The notes beneath the pieces are model-generated. The model was not told where the DNA came from and searched no databases. It saw only the letters and a list, made by a program, of their open reading frames with translations. A DNA stretch of 27,356 nt from a virus: the IMG/VR virus record IMGVR_UViG_3300045945_000349, positions 1 to 27,356 of that record; one strand, given 5' to 3'. The translations under genes were made by a program, and so were the position numbers. Of this stretch, positions 13,108 through 21,495 are shown piece by piece. How positions within the stretch are numbered: the first letter of the stretch is position 1; every line of letters begins with the position of its first letter.

Positions 13108-13296
13108 ATGGGAAGCTACGAGTTCAGTTATAGCCTCGGGCAGCGCGTCCGAATCGTGGTGAGCGGCGAGGAAGGCGAGGTGATCGGCCTCGCGATCTAT
13201 TCGAACGCGATGCCGAGTGCTCTCATACGGTACAAGGCCGCGGACGGGCGCGCGCTCGATTCCTGGTGGTGCTGCAGCGCACTGGAGGCCGCGTGA
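13108..13296 (+). CDS. Small SH3-like phage protein
   Basis: A 62-residue protein. A GTG at 13096 in the same frame is an alternative start. The sequence reads LGQRVRIVVSGEEGEVIGLAIY...LIRYKAADGRALDSWW, a compact all-beta pattern (G-x-x-V-x-I, a turn with E-x-G-x-V, a closing strand with RY-K and a W-W end) seen in many tiny phage proteins. Function unknown. Its stop overlaps the start of the next gene (TGATG). Confidence 0.6.
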   Translation: MGSYEFSYSLGQRVRIVVSGEEGEVIGLAIYSNAMPSALIRYKAADGRALDSWWCCSALEAA

Positions 13297-13472
13297 TGGT
13301 GGACGAAGGACCGTTCACGACCGCGCAGCAGATCGGCCTGGTGGGAGGTGCGCTGGTGCAGCTCGGCAAGAAGAAGGCCGACGGCACGGCGAGCAAGAGC
13401 GTGGTGGTGCCGACGCTCTCGGCGATCATCGCCGAGCTGCGCGAGATCCGCGCGCGGGTGAAGGCCGAGTAG
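13296..13472 (+). CDS. Small phage protein, unknown
   Basis: A 58-residue frame. ATG at 13296 shares its A with the upstream TGA; GTG at 13293 is an alternative. It reads FTTAQQIGLVGGALVQLGKKK...SVVVPTLSAIIAELREIRARVKAE: a glycine-containing helix, then a C-terminal amphipathic helix. No membrane segment is convincing and no family is recognised. Confidence 0.5.
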   Translation: MVDEGPFTTAQQIGLVGGALVQLGKKKADGTASKSVVVPTLSAIIAELREIRARVKAE

Positions 13473-13473
13473 C

Positions 13474-13917
13474 GTGGCGCGCTCGGGCTTCACGCTCGAG
13501 GGGCTTGCAGCGCGGGAGCGGAGGCTCGGCCTCGGCGCCTCCGCGCTGCGGCCTGCGCACGTGGCGCCGGCGGTGCTCGCTGCGGCGAAGCCTCCGGCGC
13601 GGGGCCGCGCGCCGCACCGGATGAACGGCCTCGAGGCGGACTACGCGCGCCTCCTCGAGCTGCGGGTGCGCGCGGGAGAGGTGCTCTGGTGGAGCTTCGA
13701 GGGCTTCCGGCTGCGCCTGGCGGAAGGCACGTGGTTCACGCCGGACTTCGCCGTGCTGCTCGCCACCGGCGTGCTCGAGTTCCACGAGACGAAGGGCTTC
13801 ATGCGCGAGGCGGCGCGGGTGCGGCTGCGGGTGGCTGCGGGCATGTATCCCTGGGGCTTCGTGCTGGTGCGGCGTGGCAAGGGCGGCGGCTGGAGCTTCG
13901 AGCGGGTGCCGGCGTGA
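13474..13917 (+). CDS. DUF1064-type PD-(D/E)XK nuclease-like protein
   Basis: A 147-residue protein starting with GTG one base after the previous stop. After a 45-residue basic linker the core begins MNGLEADYARLLELRVRAGEVLWWSFE, then RLRLAEGTWFTPDFAVLLATG and VLEFHETKGF. E54, D91, E105 and K107 give the E...PD...E-x-K pattern of PD-(D/E)XK nucleases, and the string closely resembles DUF1064 proteins of temperate phages (T7 endonuclease I-like fold). A role in cutting branched or foreign DNA is likely from family knowledge, not proven. It is coupled (GTGA) to a zinc-knuckle protein. Confidence 0.82.
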   Translation: MARSGFTLEGLAARERRLGLGASALRPAHVAPAVLAAAKPPARGRAPHRMNGLEADYARLLELRVRAGEVLWWSFEGFRLRLAEGTWFTPDFAVLLATGVLEFHETKGFMREAARVRLRVAAGMYPWGFVLVRRGKGGGWSFERVPA

Positions 13918-14072
13918 AGGCGTGCGCGCGGCCTGGTTGCGAGAGCGCGCCGCGCACGGGCCAACGCTACTGCAAGGCGCACCACGCGGAGGCGGAGCGC
14001 GGCTATCGCGCGCGCATGCGCGCCGAGCTTCGGCGCCTGCGCCGGCTGCTTGCGGCGGTGAAGCAGCCGTGA
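13914..14072 (+). CDS. Tiny zinc-knuckle protein
   Basis: A 52-residue protein starting with GTG at a GTGA overlap. CARPGCESAPRTGQRYCKAHHAE gives a C-x4-C...C-x2-H cluster that could bind one zinc, followed by a very basic helix. Such proteins often flank nuclease genes in phages and may bind nucleic acid. Family not named. Confidence 0.6.
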   Translation: MKACARPGCESAPRTGQRYCKAHHAEAERGYRARMRAELRRLRRLLAAVKQP

Positions 14073-14284
14073 GCCCGGATCGCGCAGGAGCCACGATCTC
14101 GGCTCGGGCCGAGGCGCAGTACCTCTCGACCCGAGATCTCGCGGCACTGCTCGGGCGGAGCACGACGAAGCGCGGGCTGGAGCGCCTTCGGGTGCAGCTA
14201 CATCGCTTCCGCGTCGCGTACCGTGGTCATGCGCTGCGGCCGCGCTGGCACGTGGACACGGCGCGCACGCTGCTCGCGCGCTGA
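14069..14284 (+). CDS. Small helix-turn-helix DNA-binding protein
   Basis: A 71-residue protein starting with GTG at a GTGA overlap. YLSTRDLAALLGRSTTKRGLERLRVQLHRFRVAYRG has the pattern of a MerR- or excisionase-type winged helix (Y-L-S-x-x-D-L-A-x-L-L-G-x-S), with a basic wing and WHVD near the end. It is the last gene before the packaging module, so it may be a late regulator, or help recognise the packaging site. The class is fairly clear; the role is inferred. Confidence 0.65.
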   Translation: MSPDRAGATISARAEAQYLSTRDLAALLGRSTTKRGLERLRVQLHRFRVAYRGHALRPRWHVDTARTLLAR

Positions 14285-14307
14285 AGCGTTCCACGTGCAA
14301 CCTAATC

Positions 14308-14327
14308 CCCCCTCCCGCGGGAGGGGG
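14308..14327. terminator. Perfect 20-bp palindrome between early and packaging genes
   Basis: CCCCCTCCCG followed by its exact reverse complement CGGGAGGGGG (14308-14327), a perfect dyad that can form a G+C-only hairpin with almost no loop. It is not followed by a T run, so a Rho-independent terminator is only one option. Directly upstream of the terminase genes, it could also mark a packaging (cos/pac) site. Confidence 0.45.
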
Positions 14328-14382
14328 CGCTGACAAGCCCCCCGCGCTGGTGATACACGCTGCCCTCAGGGGGTGATCGAGT

Positions 14383-14865
14383 GTGTCGCGCTTCAGCGCG
14401 AGCGAGCTCGACCAGGAGGCGGCCGACCGGATCCTCGAGCGGCTCGTCGAGGGCGTCCCGGGCGGCGACGGGAAGCCCGCTAGCCTCGCTTCGATCCTGC
14501 GCGCAGCGCGCGCGGCCGGCGAGGCGATGCCGAGCTGGCGGACGGTCTTTCGCTGGCTGCACGCGTTCCCCGAGTTCGCGGCCGCCTACGCCCGTGCTCG
14601 CGAAGAGCAGGCCGAGGCGATCTTCGACGAGATCCTCGACGTTGCGGACGACGCTGGGGACGATCCGCAGAGCCGGCGCGTGCGGATCGACGCGCGCAAG
14701 TGGGCCCTTGGCCGGATGCTTCCGAAGCGCTTCGGCGACCGGCTGGCGGTGACCGGTGGCGACGGCGGCCCCCTCGAGATCGAGCATGCCGTCGAGATCG
14801 ACGCCCTCGACGCTCTCCTCGATCGTGTCCAGGCTCGCGAAGCTCCCGAAGGCGGCGCGCCGTGA
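14383..14865 (+). CDS. Terminase small subunit
   Basis: A 160-residue protein with GTG start after CAGGGGGTG. Residues about 30-75 are a helix-turn-helix region with PSWRTVFRWLHAFPEFAAAYARAREEQAEAIFDEILDVADD; then VRIDARKWALGRMLPKRFGD. This is the pattern of Sf6- and related terminase small subunits, which bind phage DNA and recruit the large subunit. It is directly followed by the large subunit, with overlap. The identification combines the motif string and position. Confidence 0.82.
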   Translation: MSRFSASELDQEAADRILERLVEGVPGGDGKPASLASILRAARAAGEAMPSWRTVFRWLHAFPEFAAAYARAREEQAEAIFDEILDVADDAGDDPQSRRVRIDARKWALGRMLPKRFGDRLAVTGGDGGPLEIEHAVEIDALDALLDRVQAREAPEGGAP

Positions 14866-16174
14866 GTTCCTCGCGCAGCTCAGCGAGCGCGAGCGCCTCG
14901 CGGTACTCGAGGAGCTGTACCGCTGGGAACGCTGGGCGCGGTCCGAGCAGCTCGAGCCGCCGGGCGAGTGGTCGGTGTGGCTCAACCTGGCCGGCCGCGG
15001 CAACGGTAAGACGCGCACGCTCTGCGAGTGGGTCCGCTACCGCGTGGAGCGCTGCGGCGCGAGGCGCCTCGTGATCGCGGCGTCTACCTCGGCCGACGTC
15101 CGCGACACCGTCGTGGAGGGCGAGAGCGGCCTCCTGGCGGTCTTCCCGCCGCACCGCCGGCCGCTCTACGAGCCCTCGAAGCGGCGCGTCACCTTCGCGG
15201 GTGGCGCGCGGGCGGTGCTCCTCTCGGCCGATCGGCCCGACCGCTTCCGCGGTCCCCAGTGCGACACGGCGGCGGCCGACGAGCTGGCGGCGTGGCGGTA
15301 CTCCGAGGCCTGGGAGAACCTGCTGCTCGGCCTGCGGCTCGAGACGTCGAAGGGGGTCGGCCCGCGCGCCGGCGTCGCCACGACGCCGCGCCCGACGCGG
15401 CAGATTCGTGAGCTGAAGGCGGACCCGGCGACGTGCACGACGGTGGGTCGCACCGTGGACAACCGGGGGAACCTGGCCCCCGCGTTCTTCGACCGGATCA
15501 TCCGGCGCTACCAGGGGACGCGGCTCGGCCGGCAGGAACTCGATGCGGAGATCCTCGAGGAGATCGAGGGCGCGATCGTGACGTTGGCGATGATCGACGA
15601 CGCGCGGGTGGCCGAGCTGCCCGAGCTCGGGCGCGTCGTCGTGGCGGTGGATCCGCCGGGCGGGCACAAGGCGACGAGTGCGGAGGCCGGCATCGTGGCG
15701 GCGGGGCGTGGTGCGGGCTCGGACGCCGAGCAAGGCTACGTGCTCGAGGACCGTTCGCTGCGCGGGACGCCGGACGAGTGGGCGCGCGCGGCGATCCGGC
15801 TGCACCGCGAGCTCGACGCCGACGCCATCGTGGCCGAGGTGAACCACGGCGGCGACATGGTGAAGGACGTGATCCGCTCGCGGGACCGGAGCGTGCGCGT
15901 GATCGAGGTGCGCGCGAGCCGCGCGAAACACGTGCGCTTCGAGCCCATCGGCGCGCTCTACGAGCAGTTTCGAATCCATCACCTCGGCACCTTCGCTGCG
16001 CTGGAAGATCAGGTCTGCGGCTTCACCTCGACCGGTTACGAGGGCGCCGGGTCCGAGGACTCCGAGAATCCGGCTTCGCCGGATCGCGCGGACGCGCTGG
16101 TCTGGGCGCTGACGGAGCTGCTCGTCTCGCGCGGCTCGGGCTTCGAGATCTACGCGGGGGAGGCGGCGGCGTGA
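14825..16174 (+). CDS. Terminase large subunit (packaging ATPase-nuclease)
   Basis: The motor that packages DNA into the prohead. With the GTG at 14825 it is 449 residues and overlaps the small subunit by 41 bases; in-frame starts at 14786 (ATG) or 14756 (GTG) are possible, so the exact start is uncertain. Walker A is GRGNGKT (57-63), Walker B ends in D-E (152-153, in the AADELAAW string), and a coupling ATT motif is suggested by GVATTPRPTRQ. The nuclease domain has VVAVDPPG (D276), IVAEVNHGGD (E338) and DRADALVW (D420/D423), the usual acidic triad. All key residues appear intact. GTGA couples it to the portal gene. Confidence 0.92.
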   Translation: MSRLAKLPKAARREFLAQLSERERLAVLEELYRWERWARSEQLEPPGEWSVWLNLAGRGNGKTRTLCEWVRYRVERCGARRLVIAASTSADVRDTVVEGESGLLAVFPPHRRPLYEPSKRRVTFAGGARAVLLSADRPDRFRGPQCDTAAADELAAWRYSEAWENLLLGLRLETSKGVGPRAGVATTPRPTRQIRELKADPATCTTVGRTVDNRGNLAPAFFDRIIRRYQGTRLGRQELDAEILEEIEGAIVTLAMIDDARVAELPELGRVVVAVDPPGGHKATSAEAGIVAAGRGAGSDAEQGYVLEDRSLRGTPDEWARAAIRLHRELDADAIVAEVNHGGDMVKDVIRSRDRSVRVIEVRASRAKHVRFEPIGALYEQFRIHHLGTFAALEDQVCGFTSTGYEGAGSEDSENPASPDRADALVWALTELLVSRGSGFEIYAGEAAA

Positions 16175-18279
16175 GCGCAGCGCACGTGCAGCTCGGGGAC
16201 CTCTACGTGCCGCGCAGCATGGTTGACGACCTGGTGGCGCGGCGCGTGGAGTCGGAGCGCGCCGAGACTCCGATCACGTTCCACGGCCCGCGCGTCTCGC
16301 TGCGCGGGCTCGGGCGCCAGCCGAGTACACAGAGCCTCCTCGAGGAGACGCGCTCCTGGGCGGCGATCGCAGCGAGCCGCGTCGCCTCGCGCGTGCAGTC
16401 GATCGAGCCGCTGCTCTTCGTGCGCCGGCGCGTGGCGGAGGGAACGCAGGAGGAGGAGCAGCTCGACGAGCACGTGGCGAAGGAGGTGCTCGACCGGCCG
16501 AATCCGATCTTCTCGCGGCGGCTTCTTGCCCGGCTCCAGGCGTTCCACTTCCTCCAGTGCGGGGAGTGGTACTTGCAGAAGCTGCGCGATGGGATCGGCG
16601 TCGTGCGCGAGCTCTGGCCGCTCCCGCCGCAGAATGTCGAGCCGATCTCCGATCCGCAGCGCGTGATTGGCGGCTACAAGGTGACGGACGGCTACGGGCG
16701 GCAGACGATGCTGCCGGCCGAGGACGTGATCCGCTGCTGGTCTCCGGATCCGCTCACGCTCTTTACGGCGATGGGCGCGCTCGGTCCGCAGGCGGTCGAG
16801 TGGGACACGCTGCGCTTTCTCTCGGATCACCTCCGCGCGTTCTTCGAGAGCGATGCGACGCCGCGCGTCGTCCTGACGGCCGACAAGGACGTGACGATGC
16901 CTTCGCCCGACGATGCGCAGGCGAAGGCGTTCTATGCGCACTGGCGAAACCGCTTCCACAAGGTCCGCGGCGATCTGCGCGGGCTGCCGGTGCTCTTGCC
17001 GAGCGGCGTCTCGCCCGAGGTGCTCGACGCGCACGGTGGCGATGCGGCGCTGGTCGAGCTGGACCGCCAGCGCAGCAAGCAGATCCTCTCGGCCTACGGC
17101 GTGCCGGAGTCGATCGCGGGGCTGACGGAGCACGTGAACCGCGCGAGCGCGGAGACGAACCTCTACGTCTTCGATCAGAACACGATCGCGCCGCTCCTCG
17201 ACCTCTTCGCCGAGGCCTACACCGAAGGTCTGGCGCGCGAGTACGATCCGCAGCTCTTCGTTCGCTATGAGGACTTCGTTGCGCCCGACAAGACCTTCGA
17301 CCTCCTGCGCGAGCAGCAGGACCTGGTGCACAAGGTGCGCAGCGTGCAGCAGGTCTTGCGTGACCGCGGCGCGGATCCCGAGGACGCGCCCTGGGGTGAG
17401 CTGCCGGTGGGGACGCTGGCGGACGAGCCCTACACCGGCGAGGAGCGGGAGGATTCTCCCGAGGACGCGGCAGACCTCGCGATTTCTGGCGGCGTCAAGG
17501 TGGCGCCGTCGGCCTCGGTCCGAACCCCTTCCTACCAGCGGATCGAGGCCACTTCTCCAGACGCTGCCTGGGCGCGCCTCCTAGCTGCGGAGCGGCAGTT
17601 CGTCTCTCGCTTCGAGCGGGCGATGGCGACGGTCTTCGATGCGCAGCGCAAGGCGGCGCTCGCGCGGCTTCGCGCGGTGACGCGGGCGCGCGTCTCGGCA
17701 ACCGACGTCTTCGACCCGAACGCCTGGGGCGCGCTTTTCGAGCGTGTGGTGCAGCCGATCCGCCGGCGCGCGTTCGCTTCCTCGGGCCGTGAGGCGCTGC
17801 ATGCGGTGGGGAGCGATGTCGGCTTCACGCTGAAGGACCACGCGGCGGCGCTGCTTGCGCGCCAAGGCGCGCAGCTCGTCTCGAAGGTGAATGCGGTGAC
17901 GCTCGCGCGGCTGCGAGAGGAGCTGTCCGCGGGGACGCTCGAAGGCGAGGGCGTCGATCAGCTCGCCAAGCGGATCTCGGGCGTCTTCCAGAATCGAAAG
18001 CGCGCGCGCACGGTGGCGCGGACGGAGCTTTTGAAGGCGCACGAGTCAGGGCAGCTCGAGGGCTTCCGGCAGGGCGGCGTGCCCGGCAAGCAATGGAACA
18101 CGTCGCGCGACGATGCGGTGCGCGACTCCCACGAGATCGACGGCCAGGTGCAGGCGCTCGAAGAGGACTTCGAGTTGGCCTCGGGGAATCGCGCTGCGTA
18201 CCCGGGCGACGACTCGCTGCCGGCCGACGAGGTAGTCAACTGCCGGTGCTTCGTGACACCGGTACTCGAGGAGGACTGA
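16171..18279 (+). CDS. Portal protein fused to a MuF-like head morphogenesis domain
   Basis: A 702-residue protein starting with GTG at the terminase stop (GTGA). The first about 420 residues match an HK97-type portal: EETRSWAAIAASRVASRVQS, the LWPLPPQNVEPI segment, YGRQTMLPAEDVIRCWSPDP, GVPESIAGLTEH...NLYVFDQNTIAPLLDLFAEAYTE. The C-terminal part from about 490 is helical and ends in the MuF-type signature: VARTELLKAHESGQLEGF, KQWNTSRDDAVRDSHEIDGQ, YPGDDSLPADEVVNCRCFVTP. The two are normally separate neighbouring genes; here they are one frame with no stop. The portal part forms the DNA channel; the MuF-like part is probably a minor capsid or ejected protein. Confidence 0.9.
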   Translation: MSAAHVQLGDLYVPRSMVDDLVARRVESERAETPITFHGPRVSLRGLGRQPSTQSLLEETRSWAAIAASRVASRVQSIEPLLFVRRRVAEGTQEEEQLDEHVAKEVLDRPNPIFSRRLLARLQAFHFLQCGEWYLQKLRDGIGVVRELWPLPPQNVEPISDPQRVIGGYKVTDGYGRQTMLPAEDVIRCWSPDPLTLFTAMGALGPQAVEWDTLRFLSDHLRAFFESDATPRVVLTADKDVTMPSPDDAQAKAFYAHWRNRFHKVRGDLRGLPVLLPSGVSPEVLDAHGGDAALVELDRQRSKQILSAYGVPESIAGLTEHVNRASAETNLYVFDQNTIAPLLDLFAEAYTEGLAREYDPQLFVRYEDFVAPDKTFDLLREQQDLVHKVRSVQQVLRDRGADPEDAPWGELPVGTLADEPYTGEEREDSPEDAADLAISGGVKVAPSASVRTPSYQRIEATSPDAAWARLLAAERQFVSRFERAMATVFDAQRKAALARLRAVTRARVSATDVFDPNAWGALFERVVQPIRRRAFASSGREALHAVGSDVGFTLKDHAAALLARQGAQLVSKVNAVTLARLREELSAGTLEGEGVDQLAKRISGVFQNRKRARTVARTELLKAHESGQLEGFRQGGVPGKQWNTSRDDAVRDSHEIDGQVQALEEDFELASGNRAAYPGDDSLPADEVVNCRCFVTPVLEED

Positions 18280-18283
18280 AGTC

Positions 18284-18436
18284 ATGGGTCATCGACGCCA
18301 GCGCTTCGAGGACGAGGAGACGAAGCCGATTCCGCAGGAGCCGACGGAGTCCGAGCCGGCGGAGCCCGAGCCGGCGCATCCGGCACGCGGCAAGCGGCGC
18401 GGCGCGGCTTCCGAGCCGACGCCCGAGGCCGGCTGA
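18284..18436 (+). CDS. Tiny acidic Pro/Glu-rich protein
   Basis: A 50-residue frame with a clear GAGGAGG ribosome site and a TGATG overlap with the next gene. It is almost entirely Glu, Pro, Ala, Ser and Arg (EPTESEPAEPEPAHP), so probably disordered. No function is recognised. Position between portal and protease suggests a small virion or assembly factor, or a spacer. Confidence 0.5.
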   Translation: MGHRRQRFEDEETKPIPQEPTESEPAEPEPAHPARGKRRGAASEPTPEAG

Positions 18437-18966
18437 TGCGCCGCTCACCTTCAAGCCCGGCGAACGATCCGTTCGGCCTCTTCCTCGTCTCCGGTGCGAC
18501 GGACGGGACGACGAACCCGCAGACGCTCGGCGGCGGCGGGTTCAACCTGATCGACTCGCTGGGGTTGAACGCCTATCCGGCGGAGCCGAAGACGGCGGCG
18601 GCGCTCGGGCTCTTCACGCTCGATCAGCTCTCGCGCGCCGTGCTGACGGCGTGGAAGACCGGCGGCACGGGCTCGTGGGCGCTGGCGATCGAGATGAGCC
18701 GCAACGCGGGCAGCAACTGGACGGCGGTCACGCGGCTCGCGCTGGCGGCGATTCCGAGCCGTGCGGCTGCGCTGCCGCAGGTGATCGAGAACCCCTTCCC
18801 GGCGGATTTCATGCGCACGCTGGGCGTGGACGTGAACGACGTGGTGAGCGTGCGCGCGCGGGTTACGCCTGGCCAGGCGGCGGCGCAGACGGTCGCGGTC
18901 GTACTGTCGCTTCAGCCTGGCCCCGGCTCGGGCTTCGGCGGCGATCGCGGCCGGATCTACGGCTAG
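18436..18966 (+). CDS. Possible virion protein, beta-rich, unknown family
   Basis: A 176-residue protein sharing an A with the upstream stop (TGATG). It is rich in Gly, Thr, Ala and aromatic residues: FGLFLVSGATDGTTNPQTLGGGG, FTLDQLSRAVLTAWKTGGTGSWALAIEMSRN, then VVSVRARVTPGQ near the end, consistent with a beta-rich virion protein such as a decoration protein. It lies between the portal and protease genes. I do not recognise the family. Confidence 0.55.
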   Translation: MRRSPSSPANDPFGLFLVSGATDGTTNPQTLGGGGFNLIDSLGLNAYPAEPKTAAALGLFTLDQLSRAVLTAWKTGGTGSWALAIEMSRNAGSNWTAVTRLALAAIPSRAAALPQVIENPFPADFMRTLGVDVNDVVSVRARVTPGQAAAQTVAVVLSLQPGPGSGFGGDRGRIYG

Positions 18967-18981
18967 CGGGGGAGGGCGGCG

Positions 18982-20052
18982 ATGCGCTTCAACCGGAACG
19001 TCGAGATCGAGCGCGCCGAGCTGGGCGAGGATGCCAGCTTCCCGGTCACGCTCTTCACCGATGGCGAGGCGAGCGACGGGCACATCTTGCACGTGGCCGG
19101 CGCGCGCACCGCGCCGCGCATGCCGCTCTTCGTGAACCACTGGGCCGACCCGACCATGACCATGGGGAGCCTGACGGATCCCAAGCGCAGCGAGCACGCG
19201 ATCCGCTACCGCGCGCAGATCGACCTCGGCGCACCCGAGAGCGCCGTGGCAGCGATCCGGCGCGACGTGGCCTACATGATCGGCCAGGGCCACGTGCGCA
19301 GCATGAGCGGCCGGTGGGACGCCGATCCGAAGGACGTCGTGCCGCGCACGGCGCTTCCGGCCGATCACCCGGCCTACGTCGACCCGGCGAAGGAGCCGGC
19401 AGGGCGCAAGCGCTGGGGACTCTACTTCAAGCGCTGGACCGCGCTCGAGGGCTCGATCGTCGGGCTGGGCGCCGATCCCAAGGCGCTGATCGGCCGGAGC
19501 GAGGATGCGAGTCTGCCGGAGCCGGTGCGGGCCTTCTGGCGCGCCGAGGCGCAGGCGCAGCCGCAGAGCGAGCTCGAGCACCTCTACGCGGAGCTGCGCC
19601 TCCGCTACCAGGCCATGCGCGGCGCGGGCGCGAGCTTCGCGGACGTGCTGAACGCGCTGCAGGGCGTGCTCGGGGCCGAGGAGGCCGGGACGCTCGAGCG
19701 CCTAGAGCGCGAGGGGCTGCCGGGCATCTGGCTTCCGGCCGCGCTCCTCGAGCGCCTCCATGGCGAGCGTGCAGCGTTCACCGATGCCATCGCCGCTCTC
19801 GAAGCGGTGCTCATTTCCCGGGAAGACGCCGATCATGCCGGCGCCGACCCTGCTGCCGAGCCGACGGAAGAGTCCGACCCGGCTCCGCCCGAGCGCGCAG
19901 CGCTCGAGGCTCTCTCGCATGCACGCGCTGGAAGTGTCGCCGCGATCTCCGCGGCGGAGTTCTTCGAGCGCCTCGAATCGAAGATGAAGAGCAGCAGTTC
20001 CGTCATCGCGGCCGACGTGGTTCGGCGGGTGACGGGGAGGGTTTCAGCATGA
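18982..20052 (+). CDS. HK97-type prohead protease with C-terminal scaffold-like domain
   Basis: A 356-residue protein with GGGGGAGGG before the ATG. The N-terminal about 170 residues fit a phage prohead protease (U35-type): PLFVNHWADPTM with H53 as probable catalytic His, GSLTDPKRSEHAIRYRAQIDL, then GHVRSMSGRW with S107 or S109 as the probable nucleophile. Residues about 200-356 are helical, acidic and Ala/Glu-rich (ELEHLYAELRLRYQAMRGAG, AALEAVLISREDADHAG), like a scaffold or delta domain, so protease and scaffold appear fused. ATGA couples it to the major capsid gene, the usual order. Confidence 0.82.
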   Translation: MRFNRNVEIERAELGEDASFPVTLFTDGEASDGHILHVAGARTAPRMPLFVNHWADPTMTMGSLTDPKRSEHAIRYRAQIDLGAPESAVAAIRRDVAYMIGQGHVRSMSGRWDADPKDVVPRTALPADHPAYVDPAKEPAGRKRWGLYFKRWTALEGSIVGLGADPKALIGRSEDASLPEPVRAFWRAEAQAQPQSELEHLYAELRLRYQAMRGAGASFADVLNALQGVLGAEEAGTLERLEREGLPGIWLPAALLERLHGERAAFTDAIAALEAVLISREDADHAGADPAAEPTEESDPAPPERAALEALSHARAGSVAAISAAEFFERLESKMKSSSSVIAADVVRRVTGRVSA

Positions 20053-21413
20053 AGATCAAGGTTCGACTCCGCGCCAGCGGCGCGGAGGTGGAGATCGAAG
20101 AGAGCGCCTTCGACACGGCGCTGCACGAGCGGATCACTCCGCGCTCGATCGGCGACATGCCGGCCGAGGAGTTCATGACGCAGCTGGCGACGGTCGGCGC
20201 GCGCCAGACGGGCGAGGTGGTGGGGCAGATCCTCACGCAGCTTGGCGTCGGCCAGGTGAACCGCGGGAGCCTTGCGACCACGCCGGGCACGCAGCCGCGC
20301 CAGTCGGCCGATGCCGGCGCCGTCGAGGCGCAGCGGATCGAGCGGGTGCGACCGTCATGGGAGCGGCAGTACCTGACCCTGCCCGAGTCCGAGCGGAAGG
20401 TCCGCACGGTCGAGGGGGATCTCCTCGTGCTGCGCTGGGCGCAGGCGGTGGTCGACAAGGACTACGCGCGCGCCGAGCGGATCATCCGGGAGAGCGATCC
20501 CGTCTACTCGCGCGCGCCGCTCGCCGAGGGCGCGGCCGCGACGGGCGGGAACCTCGTCCCGACGCCGCTCGCGAGCGTGATCCTCATGAAGCGCGATGCC
20601 CACGAGCGGATCGCGCCGCGCAGCATGCGGTTCACGAGCCCCGCCGACACGCTCGACGTGCCGACCGAGGCGACCGTGGGCGACGTGGCGGCGACGGCCG
20701 AGGCGACCGCGCCGAGCGAGACCGACTCGACGTTCGGGCTGGTGACGCTCACGAAGAAGAAGGTCATGCGGGCGTGCCGCGCGTCGCGCGAGCTCCTCGC
20801 GGACATCTCGCAGGCCTTCTCGCTGGTGACGATCCTCTCCGATCAGGTGAGCCGGCGCCTGGCCGTCTTCAGCGACGGGCAGGCGGCGGTCAACGGGAAC
20901 GGCACTCCGCCCAACTGGACGTCGGCCATCCAGGGCGCGTCCATCACGGCGGTCACCGGCAGCGGCGGCGCGATCACGCGGAAGAAGATCAAGGACCTGC
21001 TGCTCGGGCTGCCGTCCGAGTGGCGCAACGGTCCGGGCGTCTTCTTCTTCGGCAACGCCGCGGTGACGGGCTTCCTCTCCGACGTGGTCGACACGACGGG
21101 CCGGCCGATCTGGCTGAACCAGACCGACCCGGCTCGCCCGGTGGGTGACGTCGGCAACGCCGTGGGGCTCGTCGAGGGGATCCCGTACCTCGAGGTGGCG
21201 CCCTTCTCGACGAACATCCTGTACGTCGGCGTCCTCGCCGAGGGCTACGGGATCCTCGAGGACGAGGCGCTGCTCGTCGAGGCCTCGACCGAGGCGTCGG
21301 ACGTCTTCCTGAAGCACCAGGTTCTGTGGAAGTTCATGCAGCGGCGCGACGGTGCGGTTCTCCGCACCGACTGCTTCCGCAAGACCGACGCGGCGGTCCT
21401 GGCCCCGGCCTGA
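20049..21413 (+). CDS. Major capsid protein (HK97 fold)
   Basis: A 454-residue protein starting with the ATG in ATGA at the protease stop. The N-terminal about 110 residues are helical and would be the delta domain removed by the protease. The mature part carries typical HK97-fold strings: EGAAATGGNLVPTPLASVIL, a DTLDVPTEA...GDVAATAEA E-loop-like region, FGLVTLTKKKVMRACRASRELLADI, INPUT-like pocket segments FSDGQAAVNGNGTPPNW, GIPYLEVAPF and KFMQRRDGAVLRTDCF near the end. This is the main shell subunit. A strong hairpin follows the stop, so its mRNA may be processed or attenuated separately. Confidence 0.9.
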   Translation: MKIKVRLRASGAEVEIEESAFDTALHERITPRSIGDMPAEEFMTQLATVGARQTGEVVGQILTQLGVGQVNRGSLATTPGTQPRQSADAGAVEAQRIERVRPSWERQYLTLPESERKVRTVEGDLLVLRWAQAVVDKDYARAERIIRESDPVYSRAPLAEGAAATGGNLVPTPLASVILMKRDAHERIAPRSMRFTSPADTLDVPTEATVGDVAATAEATAPSETDSTFGLVTLTKKKVMRACRASRELLADISQAFSLVTILSDQVSRRLAVFSDGQAAVNGNGTPPNWTSAIQGASITAVTGSGGAITRKKIKDLLLGLPSEWRNGPGVFFFGNAAVTGFLSDVVDTTGRPIWLNQTDPARPVGDVGNAVGLVEGIPYLEVAPFSTNILYVGVLAEGYGILEDEALLVEASTEASDVFLKHQVLWKFMQRRDGAVLRTDCFRKTDAAVLAPA

Positions 21414-21437
21414 TCCGAGGTGAGGGGGTGAGCTGAC

Positions 21438-21471
21438 GGGTGCCCCGGGGAGGCGACTCCTCGGGGCACCC
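21438..21471 (+). terminator. Strong hairpin with GCGA tetraloop after the capsid gene
   Basis: GGGTGCCCCGGGGAG (21438-21452) pairs with CTCCTCGGGGCACCC (21457-21471); 14 pairs are Watson-Crick and one is a G-T wobble. The GCGA loop is a GNRA tetraloop, which is unusually stable. There is no following U run, so attenuation or mRNA stabilisation of the capsid transcript is more likely than full termination. Confidence 0.6.
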
Positions 21472-21495
21472 AAGGCGCTTTCGAGGGGGTGAGAG

